Positions 1 through 9,722 of a DNA stretch of 64,000 bases are shown piece by piece (the first letter of the stretch is position 1; every line of letters begins with the position of its first letter). The position numbers and the translations under genes were made by a program. The notes beneath the pieces were generated by a model that was not told the origin of the DNA, made no database searches, and saw only the letters and a list, made by a program, of their open reading frames with translations. This stretch comes from Taudactylus pleione. Lineage: Eukaryota; Chordata; Amphibia; Anura; Myobatrachidae. Where the stretch lies: the NCBI GenBank assembly GCA_031769625.1, contig JAUIMM010001427.1:413501-477500 (forward strand). The letters run 5' to 3'.

Positions 1-1763
1 ACATGAGACCATACCTGACACCCCCTCCTCTCATTCTCCATAATACAGTAACAGAGGACATGAGACCATACCTGACACCCCCTCCTCTCATTCTCCATAA
101 TACAGTAACAGAGGACATGAGACCGTACCTGACACCCCCTCTTCTCATTCTCCATAATACAGTAACAGAGAACATGAGACCGTACCTGACACCCCCTCTT
201 CTCATTCTCCATTATACAGTAACATAGAGAGGACATGAGACCGTACCTGACACCCCCTCTTCTCATTCTCCATAATACAGTAACAGAGAGAGGACATGAG
301 ACCGTACCTGACACCCCCTCCTCTCATTCTCCATAATACAGTAACATAGAGAGGACATGAGACCGTACCTGACACCCCCTCTTCTCATTCTCCATAATAC
401 AGTAACAGAGAGAGGATATGAGACCGTACCTGACACCCCCTCTTCTCATTCTCCATAATACAGTAACAGAGAGAGGACATGAGACCATACCTGACACCCC
501 CTCCTCTCATTCTCCATAATACAGTAACAGAGGACATGAGACCGTACCTGACACCCCCTCTTCTCATTCTCCATAATACAGTAACAGAGAGAGGACATGA
601 GACCATACCTGACACCCCCTCTTCTCATTCTCCATAATACTGTAACAGAGACAGAGGACATGAGACCGTACCTGACACCCCCTCCTCTCATTCTCCATAA
701 TACAGTAACAGACAGAGGACATGAGACCATACCTGACACCCCCTCTTCTCATTCTCCATAATACAGTAACAGAGAGAGGACATGAGACCGTACCTGACAC
801 CCCCTCTTCTCATTCTCCATAATACAGTAACAGAGACAGAGGACAAGAGACCGTACCTGACACCCCCTCCTCTCATTCTCCATAATACAGTAACAGACAG
901 AGGACATGAGACCATACCTGACACCCCCTCTTCTCATTCTCCATAATACAGTAACAGAGAGAGGACATGAGACCGTACCTGACACCCCCTCTTCTCATTC
1001 TCCATAATACAGTAACAGAGAGAGGACATGAGACCGTACCTGACACCCCCTCTTCTCACTCTCCATAATACAGTAACAGAGAGGACATGAGACCGTACCT
1101 GACACCCCCTCTTCTCATTCTCCATAATACAGTAACAGAGAGAGGACATGAGACCGTACCTGACACCCCCTCCTCTCATTCTCCATAATACAGTAACAGA
1201 GAGAGGACATGAGACCGTACCTGACACCCCCTCTTCTCATTCTCCATAATACAGTAACAGAGGACATGAGACCGTACCTGACACCCCCGCTTCTCATTCT
1301 CCATAATACAGTAACAGAGAGAGGACATGAGACCGTACCTGACACCCCCTCCTCTCATTCTCCATAATACAGTAACAGAGGACATGAGACCGTACCTGAC
1401 ACCCCCTCTTCTCATTCTCCATAATACAGTCACAGAGAGAGGACATGAGACCGTACCTGACACCCCCTCTTCTCATTCTCCATAATACAGTCACAGAGAG
1501 AGGACATGAGACCGTACCTGACACCCCCTCTTCTCATTCTCCATAATACAGTCACAGAGAGAGGACATGAGACCGTACCTGACACCCCCTCTTCTCATTC
1601 TCCATAATACAGTCACAGAGAGAGGACATGAGACCGTACCTGACACCCCCTCTTCTCATTCTCCATAATACAGTAACAGAGAGAGGACATGAGACCGTAC
1701 CTGACACCCCCTCCTCTCATAATCCATAATACAGTCACAGAGACAGAGGACATGAGACCGTAC
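1..1763 (-). repeat. 61-bp minisatellite copied from the SYDE2 exon end and its splice donor
   Basis: Twenty-nine tandem units, mostly 59-63 bp, fill this stretch, and the array may continue past the left edge. In gene (minus) sense each unit reads ATTATGGAGAATGAGAAG, then AGGGGGTGTCAG, then GTACGGTCTCATGTCCTCT and a short CTGTTACTGT linker. The adjoining exon ends ATTGTGGAGATTGAGAAG, AGGGGGTGTCAG and is followed by the same GTACGGTCTCATGTCCT. The unit is therefore a copy of about 30 exonic nt plus about 20 nt of intron. Translated, units give [10 protein letters not shown] against exon [10 protein letters not shown]. Every unit keeps the donor GT as GTACGG or GTATGG. Minus-strand open frames of 76-97 codons here are repeat artefacts. 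Confidence 0.95.
1695..1703 (-). promoter_or_regulatory. First duplicate 5' splice site in intron (63 nt downstream, in frame)
   Basis: CAG|GTACGG recurs with its exon-like side ending at 1701. This is 63 nt beyond the genuine junction at 1764, so its use would add 21 codons without a stop and keep the frame. The following copy, ending at 1640, is a further 61 nt away and would break the frame. Actual use is unknown. Confidence 0.5.
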
Positions 1764-1766
1764 CTG
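1758..1766 (-). promoter_or_regulatory. SYDE2: Authentic SYDE2 5' splice site
   Basis: The minus strand reads CAG|GTACGG, with the exon ending at 1764. It is chosen because EIEKRGCQ is the conserved stretch at the start of SYDE RhoGAP domains and the reading loses family resemblance immediately afterwards. A purine-rich GAGAAGAGG and a G5 run sit just upstream and may act as an exonic enhancer. The same arrangement recurs in every downstream repeat unit. Confidence 0.75.
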
Positions 1767-2860
1767 ACACCCCCTCTTCTCAATCTCCACAATGCATTTT
1801 TCCATGAGAAGCGGAACCATTAATCCTGCGTTTTCTTTCTCAACCACCTGCCGGGCATCTACCCCGAATATCACAGGCTCTCGATCCACCCCAATGCGGT
1901 CCGAGGAGTTCTCCCATTGCTCCATGAGGCTCAGCTTTGCATAGATCAAACCACGAGGCTCCAATTTCACAGCCAGCTGATGGGTTTTTGTCACCCTAAA
2001 AAGTGCAGGCAGGACGACTGTCCCATGGCAGCAAACTCGGTTCTTCTTATTAGCTGGGTCCCAGCGAAACACAACCAGCTTCAGGTGCTGGGCATTCTCC
2101 AGCTCGATGTTGAAGGTGTGATCCATGCCAAGAAATGACGTCCTGCAGGTCAGCAGAGCGGTTCTCGCTTTATTTACCGAATCAACCTGTATGGCACAGA
2201 ACACATCCTTCGAGTCGATCTTAGGTGGTTTTAAATCCTCCGCCCCGTAAAAATGGACGCTCATTAGTCCCGATACATACTGAAAACATTTCGGCTGATC
2301 GGAAAAGCTGTAGTGTCGAAAGGCGTCAATGTCCAAGTCCGACTTTGCATAATTACTTGAAAGGGGCTCTCTTCCCTTTGTAGACCTGCTCTCGGCCCCA
2401 TGTTTACCAGACTTGGCTATAAGTTCGGGGGAGTCTCCGTCACTGAGGTAACCCCCTTTACTTGTGGACTTGGAAGTGCCGGAACTTTTTTTCTTGTAGC
2501 TAGAAGAGACGCTGCTATCGAGGTGATATCGGCTAATGACATTCCTGCTGGCGGCAGCTGCCTGCCCGGAAGGAGACAGCGGGGCGGCATGGCTGACATC
2601 CCGGCAGGCTCTTTTGGAGGTGGAAGGCGCCTGGTCAGAGCTCGCCTGGTTTAACGTCCCTTTGACACTCAGCTTTCTGCTGAGCTCCGGTAATTTTTTC
2701 ATTTTCATAGACAGCTTCCGGACTGTCCGCGGGGATTTAATTTTATCTGGGAGGGACCAATTAATGCTTCCGCCTTTCTTTAATGGGCTGGGGCTGCAAG
2801 GAGGGGAAAAGTCAATTGGTGAAGCTAAATTAGCCTTCGGGGCACCGGGAGCTCCTGGAC
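1764..2860 (-). CDS. SYDE2: SYDE2 internal exon: basic/serine-rich segment, C2 domain, start of RhoGAP domain (partial gene)
   Basis: This 1097-nt exon belongs to a synapse-defective RhoGAP, a family that regulates Rho GTPases at the membrane or cytoskeleton and, in known members, presynaptic assembly. In order it encodes a proline-rich start ([11 protein letters not shown]), a basic segment with [16 protein letters not shown], the motif [25 protein letters not shown], a C2 domain ([17 protein letters not shown] to [13 protein letters not shown], roughly 2275-1910) and the RhoGAP start ([17 protein letters not shown] to EIEKRGCQ, roughly 1880-1764). The acceptor is CCTTTTCTAG|GT with a pyrimidine tract and the donor is CAG|GTACGG. 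It begins with two nt completing a glycine codon and ends on a whole codon. The catalytic arginine of RhoGAP would lie in the next exon, outside the window. The C2 wording matches my memory of SYDE2 better than SYDE1; the family call is firmer than the paralogue call. Confidence 0.9.
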
Positions 2861-3298
2861 CTAGAAAAGGACAAAAGTAAATGGTTATTTTATGACACAA
2901 ATACAGAACATTGCCGTTTATGGCAGACGCTGAGGCCGGAGTTTTATTATTTCCCACATAAAATGTTTTGTATTATTTCTCCTTTGTACTCAATGTATAA
3001 AATATTCTGGCTATAGGACATTACCTAGTATCGGTGCTGGTGCTGGTGGATCTGCTGGCAGAGCTCATTAGTTAGTGCAGTTCCATTGTTTGCCTTCCTT
3101 CCTCTTAACTGCATCAACAGCAGCAAATGAATACAGTATATTATGCCCAAACATTCACATCTGTTAATCAAACATGGTGCCTGTAACTGGTGTTCTGGGG
3201 CGTAATATTGTTTACTTGGTAGTTTTGGGACTATCTGATCAAAGCCCTCACTCTCCGCTACCTTGTCTGCAGAGGTTTGCTCCGGGAAGAATCCCCTA
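2861..3298. other. Intron sequence, no gene seen
   Basis: This is SYDE2 intron between the C2/RhoGAP exon and the 29-bp repeat region. It is AT-rich near 2950-3020. A 100-codon minus-strand open frame at 3025-3327 has no recognisable motif and runs into the transposon-like repeat, so it is not called. Confidence 0.6.
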
Positions 3299-3299
3299 A

Positions 3300-4253
3300 T
3301 ACAGAGGTTCCCAAACGCGGTCCTCAAGGCTCCCCAACAGCTCAGGTGTTAGAGAGATCCATGGCTGAGCACAGGTGGTTACATCAAATTGACTGAGGTA
3401 CAAAATAAGTCACCTGTGCTCAGCCCTGGCTCTCTCTAATACCTGTGCTCAGACATGGGTCTCTAACACCTGTGCTCAGCCATGGCTCTCTCTAATACCT
3501 GTGCTCAGACATGGGTCTCTAACACCTGTGCTCAACCATGGATCTCTCTAACACCTGTGCTCAACCATGGATCTCTCTAACACCTGTGCTCAACCATGGG
3601 TCTCTCTAACACCTGTGCTCAACCATGGATCTCTCTAACACCTGAGCTCAGCCATGGATCTCTCTAACACCTGTGCTCAACCATGGATCTCTCTAACACC
3701 TGAGCTCAGCCATGGATCTCTCTAACACCTGTGCTCAGCCATGGATCTCTCTAACACCTGTGCTCAGCCATGGATCTCTCTAACACCTGTGCTCAGCCAT
3801 GGACATCTCTAACACCTGTGCTCAGCCCTGGACATCTCTAACACCTGTGCTCAGCCATGGATCTCTCTAACACCTGTGCTCAGCCATGGGTCTCTAACAC
3901 CTGAGCTCAGCCATAGATCTCTCTAACACCTGTGCTCAGCCCTGGACATCTTTAACACCTGTGCTCAGCCATGGATCTCTTTAACACCTGTGCTCAGCCA
4001 TGGATCTCTCTAACACCTGTGCTCAGCCCTGGACATCTTTAACACCTGAGCTCAGCCATGGATCTCTTTAACACCTGTGCTCAGCCCTGGACATCTCTAA
4101 CACCTGTGCTCAGCCATGGGTCTCTCTAACACCTGTGCTCAGCCATGGATCTCTCTAACACCTGTGCTCAACCATGGGTCTCTCTAACACCTGTGCTCAG
4201 CCCTGGATCTCTCTAACACCTGAGCTGTTGGGGAGCGTATTTGGGAACCTGTG
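3300..4253. mobile_element. hAT-like palindromic MITE with one arm expanded as a 29-bp minisatellite
   Basis: The left end reads CAGAGGTTCCCAAACGCGG followed by CTCCCCAACAGCTCAGGTG. The right end carries the inverse, CACCTGAGCTGTTGGGGAG and then TTTGGGAACCTGTG. The termini thus form a long inverted repeat of the hAT MITE style. The left arm has one inverted unit (about 3339-3382). After a short spacer (about 3383-3408) the right arm holds about 28 direct units of 29 bp with core ACACCTGTGCTCAGCCATGG plus ATCTCTCTA, with variants CCCTGG, CAACC, GGACATC and GAGCTC. I found no convincing 8-bp target duplication. No transposase is encoded. Confidence 0.75.
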
Positions 4254-4837
4254 TGTGTTGGTCTTAAGGAATTTGTCCTAATTGAAAGCGGTATATGTGA
4301 CTTGGGGGGGGGGGGGGGGGGTGGTATTACATCACTAAGGCCATAGCCAAGTCTAGAAGGAGGCGACAGCTGTAACAATCCCCGGACCCTGCACTGTATA
4401 ACGTACAGGGACTAATCTAGAGGACTTGTGGCTATAATACAATAACGCTGCAGTATTGCTATGCAGACAGTCCCTATCCTGCCGTCCTCTCCCACAGCAC
4501 AGACATTCTGCCCGGCACGCACTATATATCATTAGATTGCGCAAGAGAGAGACATAGATCTTTCATTACACTTCTCTGATTACAGCTTCTGCAGACACCA
4601 CATTACAGAGCAGCATCACATATCATAGGGCTAATAGCAGCTGTCACAGCAGAGAATGACACATACTATAGGTGTCCGTACATGCTGCTATAGGGAAAGC
4701 CAATCACTCCTCCTCCTCCTCCTCACACCTAACCGGCAGCAAATCTTCATCAGCATCAGACTGAGATCTGGCAGACGGTGACCGCCAGGGACCGTAATGA
4801 CAGTCAGGTGATTAGCACCGCACCGATCATGTCAGAA
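4254..4837. other. Intron sequence with an 18-G tract
   Basis: Single-copy-looking intron. An uninterrupted run of 18 G lies at 4304-4321, and a short CTCCTCCTCCTCCTC run lies near 4708-4723. Open frames of about 63 codons at 4184-4544 have no motif. No gene is supported. Confidence 0.6.
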
Positions 4838-4972
4838 TGCGAGTACGCCACCGCTGGTGACTGACAGAACGCGCGTTCGCCATTGCTGGTGACTGACCGA
4901 ACGCGCTTACGCCATCGCTGGTGAGTGACCGAACGTGCTTTCGCCATCGCTGGTGAGTGACAACGCGCTTAC
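4838..4972. repeat. 32-bp tandem repeat, about four copies
   Basis: Four imperfect units with core CGCCATCGCTGGTGAGTGAC followed by CGAACGCGCTTA, each about 32 bp with the last shortened. CpG is frequent. It sits directly against the start of the 46-bp array. Confidence 0.85.
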
Positions 4973-7347
4973 GGTGTCCCTGTACATGCTGCTGCGTGTA
5001 TGGAGCAGTGAGGAAGACGGTGTCCCTGTACATGCTGCTGTGTGTATGGAGCAGTGAGGAAGACGGTGTCCCTGTACATGCTGCTGTGTGTATGGAGCAG
5101 TGAGGAAGACGGTGTCCCTGTACATGCTGCTGTGTGTATGGAGCAGTGAGGAAGACGGTGTCCCTGTACATGCTGCTGTGTGTATGGAGCAGTGAGGAAG
5201 ACGGTGTCCCTGTACATGCTGCTGTGTGTATGGAGCAGTGAGGAAGACGGTGTCCCTGTACATGCTGCTGTGTGTATGGAGCAGTGAGGAAGACGGTGTC
5301 CCTGTACATGCTGCTGTGTGTATGGAGCAGTGAGGAAGACGGTGTCCCTGTACATGCTGCTGTGTGTATGGAGCAGTGAGGAAGACGGTGTCCCTGTATA
5401 TGCTGCTTCATGTATGGAGCAGTGAGGAAGACGGTGTCCCTGTACATGCTGCTGTGTGTATGGAGCAGTGAGGAAGACTGTGTCCCTGTACATGCTGTGT
5501 ATGGAGCAGTGAGGAAGACTGTGTCCCTGTACACGCTGCTGTGTGTATGGAGCAGTGAGGAAGACTGTGTCCCTGTATATGCTGCTTCATGTATGGAGCA
5601 GTGAGGAAGACGGTGTCCCTGTACATGCTGCTGTGTGTATGGAGCAGTGAGGAAGACTGTGTCCCTGTACATGCTGTGTGTATGGAGCAGTGAGGAAGAC
5701 GGTGTCCCTGTACACGCTGCTGTGTGTATGGAGCAGTGAGGAAGACGGTGTCCCTGTACATGCTGCTGTGTGTATGGAGCAGTGAGGAAGACGGTGTCCC
5801 TGTACATGCTGCTGTGTGTATGGAGCAGTGAGGAAGACGGTGTCCCTGTACATGCTGCTGTGTGTATGGAGCAGTGAGGAAGACGGTGTCCCTGTATATG
5901 CTGTTTCATGTATGGAGCAGTGAGGAAGACGGTGTCCCTGTACATGCTGTGTGTATGGAGCAGTGAGGAAGACGGTGTCACTGTACATGCTGCTGTGTGT
6001 ATGGAGCAGTGAGGAAGACGGTGTCCCTGTACATGCTGCTGTGTGTATGGAGCAGTGAGGAAGACGGTGTCCCTGTACATGCTGCTGTGTGTATGGAGCA
6101 GTGAGGAAGACGGTGTCCCTGTACATGCTGCTGTGTGTATGGAGCAGTGAGGAAGGCGGTGTCCCTGTACATGCTGCTGTGTGTATGGAGCAGTGAGGAA
6201 GGCGGTGTCCCTGTACATGCTGTGTGTTTGGAGCAGTGAGGAAGACGGTGTCCCTGTACATGCTGCTGTGTGTATGGAGCAGTGAGGAAGACGGTGTCCC
6301 TGTACATGCTGCTGTGTGTATGGAGCAGTGAGGAAGACGGTGTCCCTGTACATGCTGTGTGTATGGAGCAGTGAGGAAGACGGTGTCCCTGTACATGCTG
6401 CTGTGTGTATGGAGCAGTGAGGAAGACTGTGTCCCTGTACATGCTGCTGTGTGTATGGAGCAGTGAGGAAGACGGTGTCCCTGTACATGCTGCTGTGTGT
6501 ATGGAGCAGTGAGGAAGACGGTGTCCCTGTACATGATGCTGTGTGTATGGAGCAGTGAGGAAGACGGTGTCCCTGTACATGCTGCTGTGTGTATGGAGCA
6601 GTGTGGAAGACGGTGTCCCTGTACATGCTGCTGTGTGTATGGAGCAGTGAGGAAGACGGTGTCCCTGTACATGCTGTGTGTATGGAGCAGTGAGGAAGAC
6701 GGTGTCCCTGTACATGCTGCTGTGTGTATGGAGCAGTGAGGAAGACTGTGTCCCTGTACATGCTGTGTGTATGGAGCAGTGAGGAAGACGGTGTCCCTGT
6801 ACATGCTGCTGTGTGTATGGAGCAGTGAGGAAGACGGTGTCCCTGTACATGCTGCTGTGTGTATGGAGCAGTGAGGAAGACGGTGTCCCTGTACATGCTG
6901 CTGTGTATGGAGCAGTGAGGAAGACGGTGTCCCTGTACATGCTGCTGTGTATATGGAGCAGTGAGGAAGATGGTGTCCCTGTACATGCTGCTGTGTGTAT
7001 GGAGCAGTGAGGAAGACGGTGACCCTGTACATGCTGCTGTGTGTATGGAGCAGTGAGGAAGACGGTGTCCCTGTACATGCTGTGTGTATGGAGCAGTGAG
7101 GAAGATGGTGTCCCTGTACATGCTGCTGTGTGTATGGAGCAGTGAGGAAGACGGTGTCCCTGTACACGCTGCTGTGTGTATGGAGCAGTGAGGAAGACGG
7201 TGTCCCTGTACACGCTGCTGTGTGTATGGAGCAGTGAGGAAGACGGTGTCCCTGTACACGCTGCTGTGTGTATGGAGCAGTGAGGAAGACGGTGTCCCTG
7301 TACATGCTGCTGTGTGTATGGAGCAGTGAGGAAGACGGTGTCCCTGT
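4973..7347. repeat. 46-bp minisatellite, about 51 copies
   Basis: The unit is GGTGTCCCTGTACATGCTGC followed by TGTGTGTATGGAGCAGTGAG and GAAGAC, 46 bp, with a recurrent 43-bp variant lacking one GCT. Variants include TACACG, TATATGCTGCTTCATG and AAGACTG. Neither unit length gives a constant protein frame, and the 844-, 588- and 478-codon minus-strand frames simply cycle through MYRDTVFLTAPYTQQ, VQGHRLPHCSIHT and CTGTPSSSLLHT. No coding role is claimed. Confidence 0.97.
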
Positions 7348-7361
7348 ACACACATATACAC

Positions 7362-7475
7362 ATATTTACTAAAGTGCGGGTTTTAGAAGTGGAGATGTTG
7401 CCCATAGCAACCAATCAGACTCTAGCTATTTATCGAGCACCTTCGGAAAGATAGCAGCTAGAATGTGAACGTCAC
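7362..7475. mobile_element. Truncated anuran-type MITE fragment
   Basis: The stretch TTTACTAAAGTGCGGGTTTT, then GGAGATGTTGCCCATAGCAA and CCAATCAGACTCTAGCTA, resembles one arm of a very common frog palindromic MITE, followed by a short inverse (AGCAGCTAGAATG). The second full arm is missing, so the copy is truncated. The family resemblance is from memory; the partial palindrome is visible. Confidence 0.6.
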
Positions 7476-8285
7476 CTGTAAAAAGCGGCAGTGTAGTAAT
7501 ATACCCCTAGGTGCAGCGAGTAATAACCCACCACCACCATGAGCTTCCAGCCCGGTCCCACCACCCACCTTTATCATACAGCAAATATATACCAGGAAAC
7601 TCACGCCAAACTGATACATAGCAGCCTGACGCGTGCGTACCGCGTCCAACACCACACATGTCCGCAGGTCCCTCACTAGCAGATGTATTTCATCTAGAAC
7701 AGCGATGACAGTGACCGGTATCAGGCGCCCACTACCGATACACACAGACCATTATAAAGAGCTCTTCCTGGGGTTATAATAACCACAACGCAAGAAATAA
7801 AAAGCTCTGAAATGAATCCAGACCAAGTTATTCCAGTTCTGGGATAAAGAAGTAGAAGCAGAGACTAGTGATACGTTATATATACTGTTATACACAGCGG
7901 GAAACACACGCACCCGGCAATTCTGCAGCCGTGTTACATACAACTACAACATACAAGTGAAGAGTGCACATATGTACAGTACAGGCTGTATCCATGTTTT
8001 CAGCCCATTCCTAATTGTAACCCCTATACAGACATAAATCCGGCATATCGGGGCCACTAACGGTTGTGTGTAATATATATGTTATTTTAGCCTAAGCGCA
8101 CGTTAGTAACTCTGCTAACGCCCTAGATATAGAAATGTACCGTCTCAGAAACGGGTCTCAGGGGCACCTGGCGCGGATCCTGGCTAAGCGCAGGCCGCCT
8201 ATTACAGAGACATCGCTACAGACCATCTGAGAGTATTATAATGAGAACGTGACCACGAGCTAATACAGAAAGGTATAGATTGCAG
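7476..8285. other. Intron sequence, no gene seen
   Basis: Single-copy-looking intron about 0.8 kb long. Minus-strand frames at 7458-7745 and 7752-7943 (95 and 63 codons) show no domain, conserved motif or splice context. Nothing else is recognised. Confidence 0.55.
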
Positions 8286-8289
8286 AGCT

Positions 8290-9412
8290 TCGCTATCTCT
8301 GCGCTCACACAACCTCTGTGTAGGGATGGCTCTGCGCTCACACAACCTCTCTGTATGGATGGCTCTGCGCTCACACAACCTCTGTGTATGGATGGCTCTG
8401 CGCTCACACAACCTCTCTGTATGGATGGCTCTGCGCTCACACCACCTCTGTGTAGGGATGGCTCTGCGCTCACACAACCTCTCTGTATGGATGGCTCTGC
8501 GCTCACACAACCTCTCTGTAGGGATGGCTCTGCGCTCACACAACCTCTCTGTATGGATGGCTCTGCGCTCACACAACCTCTGTGTATGGATGGCTCTGCG
8601 CTCACACAACCTCTCTGTATGGATGGCTCTGCGCTCACACAACCTCTGTGTAGGGATGGCTCTGCGCTCACACAACCTCTGTGTATGGATGGCTCTGCGC
8701 TCACACAACCTCTCTGTATGGATGGCTCTGCGCTCACACAACCTCTCTGTATGGATGGCTCTGCGCTCACACAACCTCTCTGTATGGATGGCTCTGCGCT
8801 CACACAACCTCTCTGTATGGATGGCTCTGCGCTCACACAACCTCTCTGTATGGATGGCTCTGCGCTCACACAACCTCTGTGTATGGATGGCTCTGCGCTC
8901 ACACAACCTCTGTGTATGGATGGCTCTGCGCTCACACAACCTCTGTGTATGGATGGCTCTGCGCTCACACAACCTCTCTGTGTATGGATGGCTCTGCGCT
9001 CACACAACCTCTGTGTATGGATGGCTCTGCGCTCACACAACCTCTGTGTATGGATGGCTCTGCGCTCACACAACCTCTGTGTATGGATGGCTCTGCGCTC
9101 ACACAACCTGTGTATGGATGGCTCTGCGCTCACACAACCTCTGTGTATGGATGGCTCTGCGCTCACACAACCTGTGTATGGATGGCTCTGCGCTCACACA
9201 ACCTCTGTGTATGGATGGCTCTGCGCTCACACAACCTCTGTGTATGGATGGCTCTGCGCTCACACAACCTCTGTGTATGGATGGCTCTGCGCTCACACAA
9301 CCTCTGTGTATAGATGGCTTTGCGCTCACATAACCTCTGTGTATGGATGGCTCTGCGCTCACACAACCTCTGTGTATGGATGGCTCTGCGCTCACACAAC
9401 CTCTCTGTATGG
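8290..9412. repeat. 33-bp minisatellite, about 34 copies
   Basis: The unit is GGCTCTGCGCTCACACAACC followed by TCTSTGTATGGAT, 33 bp, with occasional AGGGATGG, TGTGTATGG and deletion variants near 8980-9180. Because 33 is divisible by three and no stop falls in the unit, both strands show long frames (380 codons on plus, 316 on minus) repeating 11-residue blocks such as MDGSALTQPLC and CERRAIHTQRL. These are repeat artefacts. Confidence 0.97.
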
Positions 9413-9722
9413 GGGGGGCTGAGTGACTCTCACGTCACAGACGGACTATTTACCAGGAGAGGACAAAGCCCCTCTCATACAGCAGCAACAAGTCAGCACA
9501 TGCAATACCACAACGCTCCGCATACCCCAAGCCTATACCGTGCTCACATTATATTACAGGACAGACTTGGTGTAAGAGAATCGTTACTTTCTAGGACTAT
9601 CGCACAATCTTCCGGCTCATTACCAGCAAGTGAAGGCATCGCATCCCTTCCTCATCCACCACTCTCCCACCCCACTGACAGGCACACGTACCCCGGGACC
9701 ACCACCTTGCCAAAGCAACTTT
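9413..9722. other. Intron spacer between two arrays
   Basis: About 310 bp of single-copy-looking sequence joining the 33-bp and 60-bp arrays. It starts with a G7 run at the array edge. The open frame continuing from the array to 9733 has no recognisable motif. Confidence 0.55.

Noticed and set aside
4827..7414. 844-, 588- and 478-codon minus-strand frames
   Set aside because: They are translations of the 46-bp minisatellite in three frames at once.
8216..9422. 380-codon plus and 316-codon minus frames with 11-residue repeats
   Set aside because: The 33-bp unit keeps phase on both strands; there is no sign of selection or gene structure.
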